Of a stretch of DNA of 64,000 bases, positions 27,372 through 35,775 are shown one piece after another. The notes beneath the pieces were generated by a model. That model was not told the origin of the DNA and did not search any database. It saw nothing but the letters and a program-made list of their open reading frames with translations. This DNA comes from Aquimarina sp. U1-2 (lineage in GTDB: Bacteria; Bacteroidota; Bacteroidia; Flavobacteriales; Flavobacteriaceae), in contig NZ_JAGKIK010000020.1 in the NCBI RefSeq assembly GCF_017897595.1, positions 1-64,000 on the forward strand. Reading direction: 5' to 3'. Within the stretch, counting starts at the first letter, position 1, and each line of letters opens with the position of its first letter. The position numbers were made by a program, and so were the translations under genes.

Positions 27372-27866
27372 ATGAAAACAATCTTTATGAATGTCGGATT
27401 CATCTGTCTTCTCATCTTTGGCAGCTGTAAAGAACAAAAAAAATCTGATAACGAACCTTTGAAGATAGGTGTTCAAAAACAGAACGCTACCTCAAAATCT
27501 TCTGAAACCAAAGCTACAGTACCGGTTATGTTAGAGAATAAAGGAATAGGGCCAATTACTTCTATTTCATTTGAACCTAGTATCGATCGAAGTATGGCAG
27601 AAAAGGGAGCGCGTCTATTTAAAACCAAATGTACGGCCTGTCATAAAGCGAATCAACCATTTATCGGGCCTCCTATGGCCGGAATATTTGAAAAACGTAG
27701 TCCTGAATGGGTAATGAACATGATCATGAATCCTACAGAAATGCTTGAAAAAGATCCGGTGGCCAAAGCACTTTTAAAAGCATACAATAATACTATTATG
27801 ATCAATCAAAACATCCCCGAATCTGAAGCCAGGGCGATGTTAGAATGGTTTAGAACCCTCAAATAG
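27372..27866 (+). CDS. Cytochrome c lipoprotein (electron acceptor of the GMC dehydrogenase)
   Basis: 164 residues. A lipoprotein signal peptide ends LLIFGSC (lipid-bearing Cys19). The single haem site CTACH has Cys87, Cys90 and His91. Met102 or a Met in the following MNMIMNP segment is a likely sixth ligand. The class-I cytochrome c domain covers about residues 72-164, preceded by a flexible linker. Being the first gene of the operon, 53 bp before a GMC oxidoreductase, it probably takes electrons from that enzyme at the outer face of the inner membrane. No second haem motif is present. Confidence 0.92.
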   Translation: MKTIFMNVGFICLLIFGSCKEQKKSDNEPLKIGVQKQNATSKSSETKATVPVMLENKGIGPITSISFEPSIDRSMAEKGARLFKTKCTACHKANQPFIGPPMAGIFEKRSPEWVMNMIMNPTEMLEKDPVAKALLKAYNNTIMINQNIPESEARAMLEWFRTLK

Positions 27867-27919
27867 AGCTATCATTCAAATCTTTAAACACATAAAACGA
27901 ACATCAAAAAATTTAAACT

Positions 27920-29611
27920 GTGAAAAATGAACCGCAATACGACGCCATTGTCGTAGGCACAGGGATTAGTGGTGGCTGGGCCGCCAAAGAACTTTGTGAA
28001 AAGGGCTTAAAAACCTTAGTTTTAGAAAGAGGTCGCATGATTCGCCATATTGAAGATTATACGACCATGAATGACGATCCTTGGGATTCTGAGTTCAAAG
28101 GTCAACCTTCTAGAGCAGAAATTGCAGAGCAAGAAAAGCAGCATCGTACCGGTTACGTTACAGCAAAAGAACATCGTCACTTTTTTGTTAATGATGTGAA
28201 ACACCCCTATAATGAAACCAAACGTTTCGATTGGATTCGTGGATATCACGTAGGTGGCCGATCATTAATGTGGGGACGACAAACGTATCGTTTAAGTGAC
28301 ATTGATTTTGAAGCAAATAAAAAAGAAGAAATTGCGGTGGACTGGCCTGTTCGATATAAAGACATTGCACCCTGGTATGATAAAGTAGAAGATTTTATTG
28401 GTGTTAGCGGTGAAAAACTAGACTTAGAACAATTACCGGATGGAAAATTTTTACCTCCAATGGAACTTAATTGCGTAGAAAAACATCTAAAATCAAACAT
28501 TTCTGAAAATTATAACGATAGATTATTAACTATTGGTAGAACAGCGCACATTACGGGTACTAAAACTTTTGAAGGCCGAATGAACTGTCAATATAGAAAT
28601 CGTTGCATGCGAGGCTGCCCTTTTGGAGCCTATTTCAGTAGTAATTCTTCTACCCTTCCTGCTGCAGAACGAACTGGAAACATGACATTACGACCTAATT
28701 CCATTGTGCATCACGTACTATATGATAATAAAACAGGTAAGGCTACAGGGGTAAAAGTAATTGATGCCGAAACCAAAGAAACTTTTGAATTCACTGCCAA
28801 AGTCATATTTTTATGTGCTTCAGCAATTGCCTCGGCGAGTATATTAATGCAGTCTATATCTGAACGCTTTCCTAACGGAATGGGAAATGATAGCGGTGAA
28901 CTGGGTCACAATATCATGGATCATCATTTCAAAGCCGGTGCTACTGCAAATTTTGATGGTTTTGAGGATCAATACTACAAAGGTAGACGACCTAATGGGC
29001 TTTACATTCCGCGTTTTAGAAATATTGGTGGTGATACCGATCAAAAAACATTCAAACGCGGATATGGCTTCCAAGGCGGGGCAAGTCGTGCAGATTGGAG
29101 AGAGACTGTAGCAGAACTGGGCTACGGAACCGAGTTAAAAGAAAGTATTCTAAAACCAGGTAAATGGAGAATTGGATTGCTTGGTTTTGGTGAATGTTTA
29201 CCATATCATGACAATAAAATGACTTTAGATTATAAAAAACTGGATGAATGGGGGTTACCTACGATTACTTTTGATGCCGAATTTAAAGAAAATGAACTAG
29301 AGATGAGAAAAGATATGATTGCCCAGGCCATCGAAATGCTTCAAAAAGCAGGGTTCAAAAATATTGAGCCTTGGGATGATATCGGAGCGCCAGGTCTTGG
29401 TATTCATGAAATGGGAACTGCTCGAATGGGAAAAGACCCTAAAACCTCTGTATTAAACGAGAATAATCAAATCCATGCAGTTCCTAATGTATATGTAACC
29501 GATGGTTCTTTTATGACTTCTGCCAGTTGTGTAAACCCATCGCTTACCTATATGGCGTTCACTGCACGAGCAGCAGCACATGCGGCAAGACAAATTCAGA
29601 CAAACGCATAA
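27920..29611 (+). CDS. GMC-family FAD oxidoreductase (sugar/glycoside dehydrogenase)
   Basis: 563 residues from a GTG start that gives the normal N terminus of the family. The FAD-binding motif VVGTGISGGWAAKEL is at about residues 11-25. The glycine-rich region YHVGGRSLMWGRQTYRLSD follows at about 109-127. The C-terminal block HEMGTARMG and VNPSLTYMAFTARAA carries the probable catalytic His and Asn. It has no signal peptide. Its neighbour encodes a Tat-targeted gluconate 2-dehydrogenase-type subunit 3, so it is probably exported as a folded complex with that partner, as in related FAD glucose/gluconate dehydrogenases. With DUF1080 and Gfo/Idh/MocA genes in the operon, oxidation of sugars or glycosides at C3 is the best guess. 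Confidence 0.9.
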   Translation: MKNEPQYDAIVVGTGISGGWAAKELCEKGLKTLVLERGRMIRHIEDYTTMNDDPWDSEFKGQPSRAEIAEQEKQHRTGYVTAKEHRHFFVNDVKHPYNETKRFDWIRGYHVGGRSLMWGRQTYRLSDIDFEANKKEEIAVDWPVRYKDIAPWYDKVEDFIGVSGEKLDLEQLPDGKFLPPMELNCVEKHLKSNISENYNDRLLTIGRTAHITGTKTFEGRMNCQYRNRCMRGCPFGAYFSSNSSTLPAAERTGNMTLRPNSIVHHVLYDNKTGKATGVKVIDAETKETFEFTAKVIFLCASAIASASILMQSISERFPNGMGNDSGELGHNIMDHHFKAGATANFDGFEDQYYKGRRPNGLYIPRFRNIGGDTDQKTFKRGYGFQGGASRADWRETVAELGYGTELKESILKPGKWRIGLLGFGECLPYHDNKMTLDYKKLDEWGLPTITFDAEFKENELEMRKDMIAQAIEMLQKAGFKNIEPWDDIGAPGLGIHEMGTARMGKDPKTSVLNENNQIHAVPNVYVTDGSFMTSASCVNPSLTYMAFTARAAAHAARQIQTNA

Positions 29612-29622
29612 AAGCCAAACCT

Positions 29623-30261
29623 ATGATAAACCGAAGACAAGCTTTAAAAAATATTGGCCTATCTGTTGGATACATCGCAGCAGCGCCTACCATTTTAAGT
29701 GTACTGCAGAGTTGCACTAGTGAAATTAAACTGAATTGGACTCCACAACTACTTTCAGAAGATGAAGCAAAAGTGATGGATCAACTCGTAGATTTAATTA
29801 TTCCTGAAACTGATATTCCAGGAGCAAAATCTCTTAATGTACCTATGTTTATTGACAAATTTATGAACCAAGTTGCAAAAAAGGAAGAAGCCGAGATGTT
29901 CAAAAAATCTGCCGGTTTCGTTCTGGACGAGCTACAAATTAATGAAGATAAACCTGTCAAAGAAGTTAAGATTGAAGAATATGAGGCACTACTCTCAAAA
30001 TACCTAAAATCTACAAAAGAGCAACAAAAGACTTACCAAAGAGAAATAGCTCAAATCAAAGGTCTTAGGGATTTTGAAAATTTACCGACCGAAGTAAACA
30101 TTTTTTCATTTCTAAATGCCGTGAGAGATCTATCCATTTGGGGTTTTAAAACAAGTAAAGAAATTGGAGAAAATGTACTGGCATATGCACCGGTTCCGGG
30201 AGAACAAATAGGATGTGATTCTGTTCAAAATTTAACTGGTGGCAAAGCTTGGTCGCTCTAA
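29623..30261 (+). CDS. Gluconate 2-dehydrogenase subunit 3-type protein (Tat lipoprotein)
   Basis: 212 residues from the ATG at 29623, 11 bp after the GMC gene; a longer frame from 29527 overlaps that gene and is rejected. The N terminus NRRQALKNIGLSVGYIAAAP is a twin-arginine signal, followed by a lipobox-like VLQSC. The body (EDEAKVMDQLVDLIIPETDI, FIDKFMNQVAKKEEAEMF) fits the small gamma subunit family (PF13618). It ends with a segment YAPVPGEQIGCDSV. In related dehydrogenases this subunit carries the Tat signal that brings the FAD subunit across the membrane. Confidence 0.9.
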   Translation: MINRRQALKNIGLSVGYIAAAPTILSVLQSCTSEIKLNWTPQLLSEDEAKVMDQLVDLIIPETDIPGAKSLNVPMFIDKFMNQVAKKEEAEMFKKSAGFVLDELQINEDKPVKEVKIEEYEALLSKYLKSTKEQQKTYQREIAQIKGLRDFENLPTEVNIFSFLNAVRDLSIWGFKTSKEIGENVLAYAPVPGEQIGCDSVQNLTGGKAWSL

Positions 30262-30269
30262 AAATTTGT

Positions 30270-31280
30270 ATGACAATGACAAATAAATATATATGCGTAA
30301 GTTTCTTACTACTTTTTGTTCTGGGAGCCTGTAAAAATGATACTTCTAAAAAACCTGAAACCATAACTGAAACTAACCGTCAAAATACAACCGAAAATAT
30401 CGCTGAAAAAAACAAGCCATTCTTTAAACTATCCCTTGCACAATGGTCTCTACATCGAACGATTGCTTCTGGTGAGATGAGTCCGTTAGACTTTGCGCAA
30501 AAAGCAAAGGAATTAGGGTTTGAAGGTTTAGAGTATGTAAATCATCTGTATAGTGATGAATTAAAGAAGAATGCGGATCCAGAAAAGGCAATGCAGATAC
30601 TCTTACAAAATTTAAAAGAAAAAAGTCAAGAACATAACGTTCAAAACTTAATTATTATGGTCGATGGGGAAGGCGATCTAGCAACAACCGATGTAGAAGA
30701 AAGAGATCAAGCTGTAGAAAACCATAAAAGATGGGTAGATGCAGCACAATTTTTAGGATGCCACTCTATACGAGTTAATCTCTTTGGGACTAATGACCCT
30801 AAATTTTGGATAAATGCCGCAGTAGATGGTCTCAGCAAATTATCTAAGTATGCCGCCAAAAAAAACGTAAATGTAATTGTAGAAAATCATGGCTATTTAT
30901 CTTCTAACGCCAAATTATTGATAGAAGTCATACAAAAAGTGAATCAACCCAATTGTGGTACATTACCCGATTTTGGTAATTTTTGTCTTCAACGAGAAAA
31001 AGATGCTCGGTGGGATGCAAAATGTATCAAAGAATATCCAAAATATCAAGGGGTAGAAGAAATGATGCCTTATGCCAAAGCCGTAAGTGCTAAATCTTAT
31101 GATTTTACTAGTGAAGGTACTGAAACGACTATAGATTATAAAAAAATGCTTGATATTGTAAAAAATTCTGGGTACAAAGGTTTTATTGGAGTAGAATATG
31201 AAGGAAGTCGCCTTAATGAAATAGAAGGCATCATCGCTACACGTGATCTTTTGATCAATACGGCAAAACAGCTCGATTAA
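30270..31280 (+). CDS. Sugar phosphate isomerase/epimerase-type lipoprotein
   Basis: 336 residues from ATG 30270; a TTG at 30249 overlaps the preceding gene and is unlikely, and ATG 30276 is also possible. The signal peptide with lipobox (FLLLFVLGACKN) predicts an exported lipoprotein. The mature part is an AP-endonuclease-2-like TIM barrel: SLAQWSLHRTI, ELGFEGLEYVN, NVIVENHGYLSSN, CGTLPDFGNF and IGVEYEGSRLNEIEG. Conserved acidic and His residues are positioned for metal binding. Substrate is unknown. In this operon it may act on keto-sugars or glycosides made by the GMC enzyme. It begins 8 bp after the subunit 3 gene. Confidence 0.88.
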   Translation: MTMTNKYICVSFLLLFVLGACKNDTSKKPETITETNRQNTTENIAEKNKPFFKLSLAQWSLHRTIASGEMSPLDFAQKAKELGFEGLEYVNHLYSDELKKNADPEKAMQILLQNLKEKSQEHNVQNLIIMVDGEGDLATTDVEERDQAVENHKRWVDAAQFLGCHSIRVNLFGTNDPKFWINAAVDGLSKLSKYAAKKNVNVIVENHGYLSSNAKLLIEVIQKVNQPNCGTLPDFGNFCLQREKDARWDAKCIKEYPKYQGVEEMMPYAKAVSAKSYDFTSEGTETTIDYKKMLDIVKNSGYKGFIGVEYEGSRLNEIEGIIATRDLLINTAKQLD

Positions 31281-31299
31281 GCATATTAAACACACACTA

Positions 31300-32529
31300 A
31301 TGAAAATTACTACTCAGTTTCAATTATCGCTAATGATGTTTTTAGAATTCTTCATTTGGGGAGGCTGGTTTGTAACCATGGGGCTTTACTTACCCAACTC
31401 CTTAAGCACAAGTGGTAGTGAAATTGCAATGGCGTATTCTACGCAATCCTGGGGTGCTATTATTGCACCGTTTATCATCGGTCTTATCGCAGATCGTTTT
31501 TTTAATGCAGAACAAATTTTAGGTATTTTACATCTTACAGGCGCATTTTTGATGTATCAAATGGCCAATGCCGAAAGCTTTGTTACTTTTTACCCCTATG
31601 TATTAGGGTATATGATCGCCTATATGCCAACCCTGGCCCTAGTAAACTCGGTATCGTTTCATCAAATGAATGATCCTGCCAAACAGTTCTCATTTGTACG
31701 AGTATTTGGTACAATAGGCTGGATTGTTGCTGGTCTTGTTATAAGTTATGTCTTTCATTGGGATTCTGAAGAAGGTATAGCCGGCGGAATGCTAAAAAAC
31801 ACTTTTATAATGACAGCTATTGCTTCAGTTGTACTTGGCATTTTCAGTTTTACATTACCCAAAACCCCTCCAAAAGTAGGTAAAGATCAAAAAATAAGTG
31901 TTTCAGACATTTTGGGACTGGATGCATTAAAATTACTAAAGGACAGTAATTTCCTATTCTTTTTCCTGTCCTCTATTTTAATTTGTATCCCATTAGCTTT
32001 TTATTACCAACACGCAGGACAATTTTTGGGCGAAATTGGGGTGTCAAATCCAGCAGCAAAGATGACATTAGGGCAAGCATCCGAAGTTATTTTTATGCTA
32101 CTCCTCCCCTTTTTTTTCAAAAGATTTGGTTTCAAAAAAACACTTCTGGTGGGTATGCTCGCCTGGGTAATTCGGTACGTGCTATTCGCATATGGCAATT
32201 CTGGCGAGTTGGCTTTCATGCTTATTATAGGTATCACACTGCATGGTATTTGTTATGATTTCTTTTTTGTATCAGGACAGATTTATACCGATAGTAAAGC
32301 GGGCGAAAAATTCAAAAGTGCTGCTCAGGGTTTAATCACATTGGCAACTTATGGTTTAGGCATGCTTATTGGCTTTTACGTCGCCGGTAAGATTACTGAT
32401 GCAAATTTACTTTCAGAAGGGCAACATGACTGGACAAGCATTTGGATCTTTCCAGCGATTTTTGCAGGTGTAGTACTTCTACTTTTTGCAGTATTCTTTA
32501 AAAATGAAAAAATACAATATAAAAAATAA
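31300..32529 (+). CDS. MFS transporter of the nucleoside:H+ symporter type
   Basis: 409 residues with about 12 membrane helices. The start MKITTQFQLSLMMFLEFFIW, then GGWFVTMGLYLP, and the motif SFVRVFGTIGWIVAGL match the NupG/XapB-like branch of the major facilitator superfamily. In Bacteroidetes that branch commonly sits in carbohydrate operons rather than nucleoside operons. It lies 19 bp after the isomerase gene and 3 bp before the dehydrogenase gene. Import of the oxidised or released sugar across the inner membrane is the likely job; the substrate cannot be read from sequence. Confidence 0.88.
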   Translation: MKITTQFQLSLMMFLEFFIWGGWFVTMGLYLPNSLSTSGSEIAMAYSTQSWGAIIAPFIIGLIADRFFNAEQILGILHLTGAFLMYQMANAESFVTFYPYVLGYMIAYMPTLALVNSVSFHQMNDPAKQFSFVRVFGTIGWIVAGLVISYVFHWDSEEGIAGGMLKNTFIMTAIASVVLGIFSFTLPKTPPKVGKDQKISVSDILGLDALKLLKDSNFLFFFLSSILICIPLAFYYQHAGQFLGEIGVSNPAAKMTLGQASEVIFMLLLPFFFKRFGFKKTLLVGMLAWVIRYVLFAYGNSGELAFMLIIGITLHGICYDFFFVSGQIYTDSKAGEKFKSAAQGLITLATYGLGMLIGFYVAGKITDANLLSEGQHDWTSIWIFPAIFAGVVLLLFAVFFKNEKIQYKK

Positions 32530-32532
32530 TAT

Positions 32533-33672
32533 ATGGCTCGACTTAAAATGGGAATGGTGGGTGGAGGAATAGATTCTTTTATAGGCGATGTTCATCGTAA
32601 AGCCGCCAGTATCGACGGGATGATTGACATGGTATGTGGAGCTTTTTCGAGCAGTGAAGAAAAAAGCATCGCTTCTGCAAAAGCTTTAGATGTACCCAGA
32701 GCTTATGGTAGTTTTGAAGATATGATAAGGGCTGAAGCGAAGCTACCTAAAGATGAGCGCATGGATTTTGTGGCTATTGTGACACCAAATTATATGCACT
32801 TTCCTCCTGCAAAAATGGCATTGCAACACGGCTTTCATGTGATTTGTGATAAACCGGTTACCCTTACACTAGAGGAAGCTATAGCACTTCAAAAAATTGT
32901 AAATTCAACTGGCAAAGTGTTTGCTTTAACGCATAACTACACAGGATATCCCATGGTGAAACAGGCAAAAGCTATGATTTCTAAAGGAGATTTGGGAGAT
33001 ATCAGAAAAATTAATATCCACTATTTACAAGGTTGGTTATCGACTGCTATAGAAAAAACAGGACAAAAACAGGCGGCTTGGCGTGTTGATCCTAAAAAAT
33101 CTGGTATTGGCGGTGCTTTGGGAGACATTGGCACACATGCTGAAAATCTAGTAGAATACATCACCGGATTAAAGATCAATGAACTAGCGGCAGATGTTAC
33201 TGCTTTTGGCGAAGACAGAATTCTTGATGATGATGGAAACATTCTACTGCGTTATACTAACGGAGCAAAAGGAACAATGACCTTTTCGCAAATTGCTACC
33301 GGGGAAGAAAATAATTTGGGCATCAGGATTTATGGTACCAAAGGGAGTTTAGTTTGGCATCAAGAGAACCCCAATCAACTGGTGGTTCGCTGGCTAGACC
33401 GACCTATGCAAATTTATACTCCGGGAGGGAATGATATCTATCCTGAAGCGGCTAAATATGTAAGAATACCGGCAGGTCACCCAGAAGGTTATCTCGAAGG
33501 TTTTGCGACAATTTATAGCAATTTTGCCAAAGAAATTAATCAGATAAATACAGGCAAAAGCCAATCGACCTCACCAGATTTCCCGACGATTAATGATGGG
33601 GTACGCGGAATGAAGTTTATTTATGCAGCCGTAGAAAGTAGTAAACAAAACGCAAGTTGGATAAAAATTTAA
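32533..33672 (+). CDS. Gfo/Idh/MocA-family NAD(P)-dependent oxidoreductase
   Basis: 379 residues. The N-terminal Rossmann fold has MGMVGGGIDSFIGDVHRKAA at about residues 7-26, then AIVTPNYMHFPPAKMALQHG and the family motif CDKPVTLTLEEA (about 113-124, with the catalytic-region Lys in CDKP). The C-terminal alpha/beta domain has GGALGDIGTHAENLVEYITG, whose Asp and His are the usual catalytic pair. It lacks a signal peptide, so it is cytoplasmic. In an operon with a GMC dehydrogenase and DUF1080 protein it probably reduces or oxidises a keto-sugar intermediate. Confidence 0.92.
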   Translation: MARLKMGMVGGGIDSFIGDVHRKAASIDGMIDMVCGAFSSSEEKSIASAKALDVPRAYGSFEDMIRAEAKLPKDERMDFVAIVTPNYMHFPPAKMALQHGFHVICDKPVTLTLEEAIALQKIVNSTGKVFALTHNYTGYPMVKQAKAMISKGDLGDIRKINIHYLQGWLSTAIEKTGQKQAAWRVDPKKSGIGGALGDIGTHAENLVEYITGLKINELAADVTAFGEDRILDDDGNILLRYTNGAKGTMTFSQIATGEENNLGIRIYGTKGSLVWHQENPNQLVVRWLDRPMQIYTPGGNDIYPEAAKYVRIPAGHPEGYLEGFATIYSNFAKEINQINTGKSQSTSPDFPTINDGVRGMKFIYAAVESSKQNASWIKI

Positions 33673-33717
33673 CAGGTATATGGCCAAAACAACTCAACTA
33701 CTCAAAAACGTAAACAA

Positions 33718-34770
33718 ATGAAAACAATAAAAGGCCCTGCAGTATTTCTAGCACAATTCATAGATGATAAAGAACCGTTTACTTCTCTTGACGGATTATG
33801 CCAATGGGCTTCTAAGTTAGGGTATAAAGGCATTCAAATACCGACTTGGGAATCGAGATTGATAAATTTGGATCTGGCAGCCGAAAGTCAAACCTATTGC
33901 GATGAGCTAAAGGGTCAAATATCCTCACATGGGTTAGAAATTACCGAATTATCTACACATCTTCAGGGACAATTAGTAGCCGTACACCCGGCCTATGATA
34001 GTATGTTTGATAATTTTGCACCCGATCCCTATAAAAATAATCCTAAAGAACGAACAGCCTGGGCCATTGAGCAAGTAAAAAATGCAGCTGTAGCCAGTCA
34101 GAGACTAGGACTTAAAGTTCATGCTACATTTTCGGGAGCTTTACTATGGCATACTATGCATCCGTGGCCGCAAAGACCAGCCGGTTTGGTTGCAATGGGG
34201 TTTGAAGAACTTGCCAAACGATGGCTACCCATTTTAAATCATTTCGATGCGCATGGGGTCGATATATGCTATGAGATTCATCCCGGAGAAGATCTGCATG
34301 ACGGTGTTACTTTTGAGCGTTTCTTAGAAGCTACCGGTCATCACAAGCGAGTGAATATTCTATATGACCCTAGCCATTTTGTGCTGCAGCAATTAGATTA
34401 TATTGAGTACATCGACCATTATCATGAATTTATCAAAGCATTTCATGTAAAAGATTCAGAATTTAATCCTACCGGAAAAAAAGGTGCTTTTGGAGGGTAT
34501 AGTGATTGGATCGATCGTGCCGGTCGATATAGATCGCCTGGTGACGGTCAAGTGGATTTTAAAACTATCTTTTCTAAACTTACGCAATATGGTTGTGATG
34601 TCTGGGCTGTAATGGAATGGGAATGTTGCATAAAATCTCCTGAACAAGGTGCCAGAGAAGGTGCTACGTTTATTAAAAATCATATTATCGAAGCTACCCA
34701 AAAAGCTTTTGATGATTTCGCAGGAGCAGATATCGATAAAAAACAACTTAAAAAGATATTAGGACTATGA
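33718..34770 (+). CDS. Cytoplasmic sugar phosphate isomerase/epimerase (TIM barrel)
   Basis: 350 residues without signal peptide. It is an AP-endonuclease-2-like barrel with KGIQIPTWESRLINLDLAAE, ELSTHLQGQLVAVHPAYD, DICYEIHPGEDLHDG, ILYDPSHFVLQQ, FHVKDSEFNPTG and AVMEWECCIKSPEQGAREGA. Glu, Asp, His and Glu residues on these strands make the expected metal site. It is longer than usual and resembles the isomerases paired with Gfo/Idh/MocA enzymes in sugar catabolism. It follows the dehydrogenase by 45 bp, and its stop overlaps the next start codon. Confidence 0.9.
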   Translation: MKTIKGPAVFLAQFIDDKEPFTSLDGLCQWASKLGYKGIQIPTWESRLINLDLAAESQTYCDELKGQISSHGLEITELSTHLQGQLVAVHPAYDSMFDNFAPDPYKNNPKERTAWAIEQVKNAAVASQRLGLKVHATFSGALLWHTMHPWPQRPAGLVAMGFEELAKRWLPILNHFDAHGVDICYEIHPGEDLHDGVTFERFLEATGHHKRVNILYDPSHFVLQQLDYIEYIDHYHEFIKAFHVKDSEFNPTGKKGAFGGYSDWIDRAGRYRSPGDGQVDFKTIFSKLTQYGCDVWAVMEWECCIKSPEQGAREGATFIKNHIIEATQKAFDDFAGADIDKKQLKKILGL

Positions 34771-35585
34771 TGATATTTATATTGCGACTTAAACTAATAG
34801 TTGGGCTTTTTTGTACGATACTACTATTTCATTCCTGTCAAAATCATAAACAAACTAACAAACTTCAAGATGAAGATGAAGTTATTGAATTGGAAAATTC
34901 AGAAAAAAAAATTAAGGATCCTAAAGCGACAGAGGTGTGGGAACCAGAACCAAAAGTAATTACATTTAGTGATCAAAATGTACCTTCTGATGCCATTGTA
35001 TTGTTTGATGGCTCTAACCTCGAAGCCTGGGTCTCTTCAAAAGATAGTATATCAGAAGCAAACTGGAAGGTGTTACCCGACAAAACTATGGTCGTCGAGC
35101 CAGGAGGTGGTGATATCCAAACCAAGCAGCAGTTTGGTTCTGTTCAATTGCATCTCGAATGGAGTGCACCTGATGTTATAAAAGGTGAAGGTCAAGGTCG
35201 TGGAAATAGTGGTATCTTTTTTCAAAATAGATACGAAATACAAATTCTGGATAGCTATCAAAATAGAACGTATGCCAATGGGCAAGCTGCTTCACTTTAT
35301 AAACAACATATTCCGTTGGTCAATGCAACCAAGGCACCAGATCAATGGCAAACATATGATATCATTTTTCATAGCCCAGAGTTCGACAAAAAAGGGCGAA
35401 AAACCAAGTCGGGAACAGTTACTGTAATTCATAATGGTGTAGTAGTACAGGATCATGCTGAAATCCTAGGTACTACAGAATATATCGGACCTCCTAAAAA
35501 TAGTACACATGGCAAAGGTCCACTAAAACTTCAGGATCATGGCAATTATGTTCAATACCGTAATATTTGGGTAAGAGAATTATAA
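34767..35585 (+). CDS. DUF1080 lipoprotein (3-keto-disaccharide hydrolase family)
   Basis: 272 residues; two adjacent ATG codons (34767, 34770) overlap the preceding stop. A lipoprotein signal ends LLFHSC (Cys24 from the first ATG). After an acidic linker the DUF1080 jelly-roll domain runs from about residue 68 to the end. It contains VLFDGSNLEAWVSSKD, FGSVQLHLEWSAP, RGNSGIFFQNRYEIQILDSY, the HIPLVNATKAPDQWQTYDII strand, and PLKLQDHGNYVQYRNIWVRE. Members of this family cleave glycosidic bonds of 3-keto-glycosides or 3-keto-disaccharides. Here it would act on sugars oxidised by the GMC enzyme in the same operon. Confidence 0.92.
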   Translation: MMIFILRLKLIVGLFCTILLFHSCQNHKQTNKLQDEDEVIELENSEKKIKDPKATEVWEPEPKVITFSDQNVPSDAIVLFDGSNLEAWVSSKDSISEANWKVLPDKTMVVEPGGGDIQTKQQFGSVQLHLEWSAPDVIKGEGQGRGNSGIFFQNRYEIQILDSYQNRTYANGQAASLYKQHIPLVNATKAPDQWQTYDIIFHSPEFDKKGRKTKSGTVTVIHNGVVVQDHAEILGTTEYIGPPKNSTHGKGPLKLQDHGNYVQYRNIWVREL

Positions 35586-35586
35586 G

Positions 35587-35718
35587 ATGGAATGGTCTTC
35601 TAGAAATATCGGTATACTAATTTTTATGGCAATCGTAACGATTATAGGACTCATTACAGGGTGGTACTTCTTCATTTTTATGGTTTTTCCCTTTGGATTT
35701 TTGTTTAAGAAAAAATAG
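35587..35718 (+). CDS. 43-residue membrane protein at the end of the sugar operon
   Basis: The ATG is one base after the stop codon of the DUF1080 gene. The product, 43 residues, begins MEWSSRNIGILIFMAIVTII and forms one or two hydrophobic helices ending in FGFLFKKK, a positive-inside tail. Its tight spacing and membrane-protein character argue that it is a real small gene rather than chance. Function unknown; it might stabilise an envelope complex of the operon. No terminator is evident in the 57 bp before the convergent gene. Confidence 0.6.
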   Translation: MEWSSRNIGILIFMAIVTIIGLITGWYFFIFMVFPFGFLFKKK

Positions 35719-35775
35719 ACTTATACTACTTGATAATTTGATATGCTTGAGAAAAAACTATGAAAAAATTCTAAT

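Noticed and set aside
29527-29622. Longer start for the gluconate dehydrogenase subunit 3 gene
   Set aside because: It would overlap the GMC gene by 85 bp and hide the twin-arginine signal that begins at the ATG at 29623.
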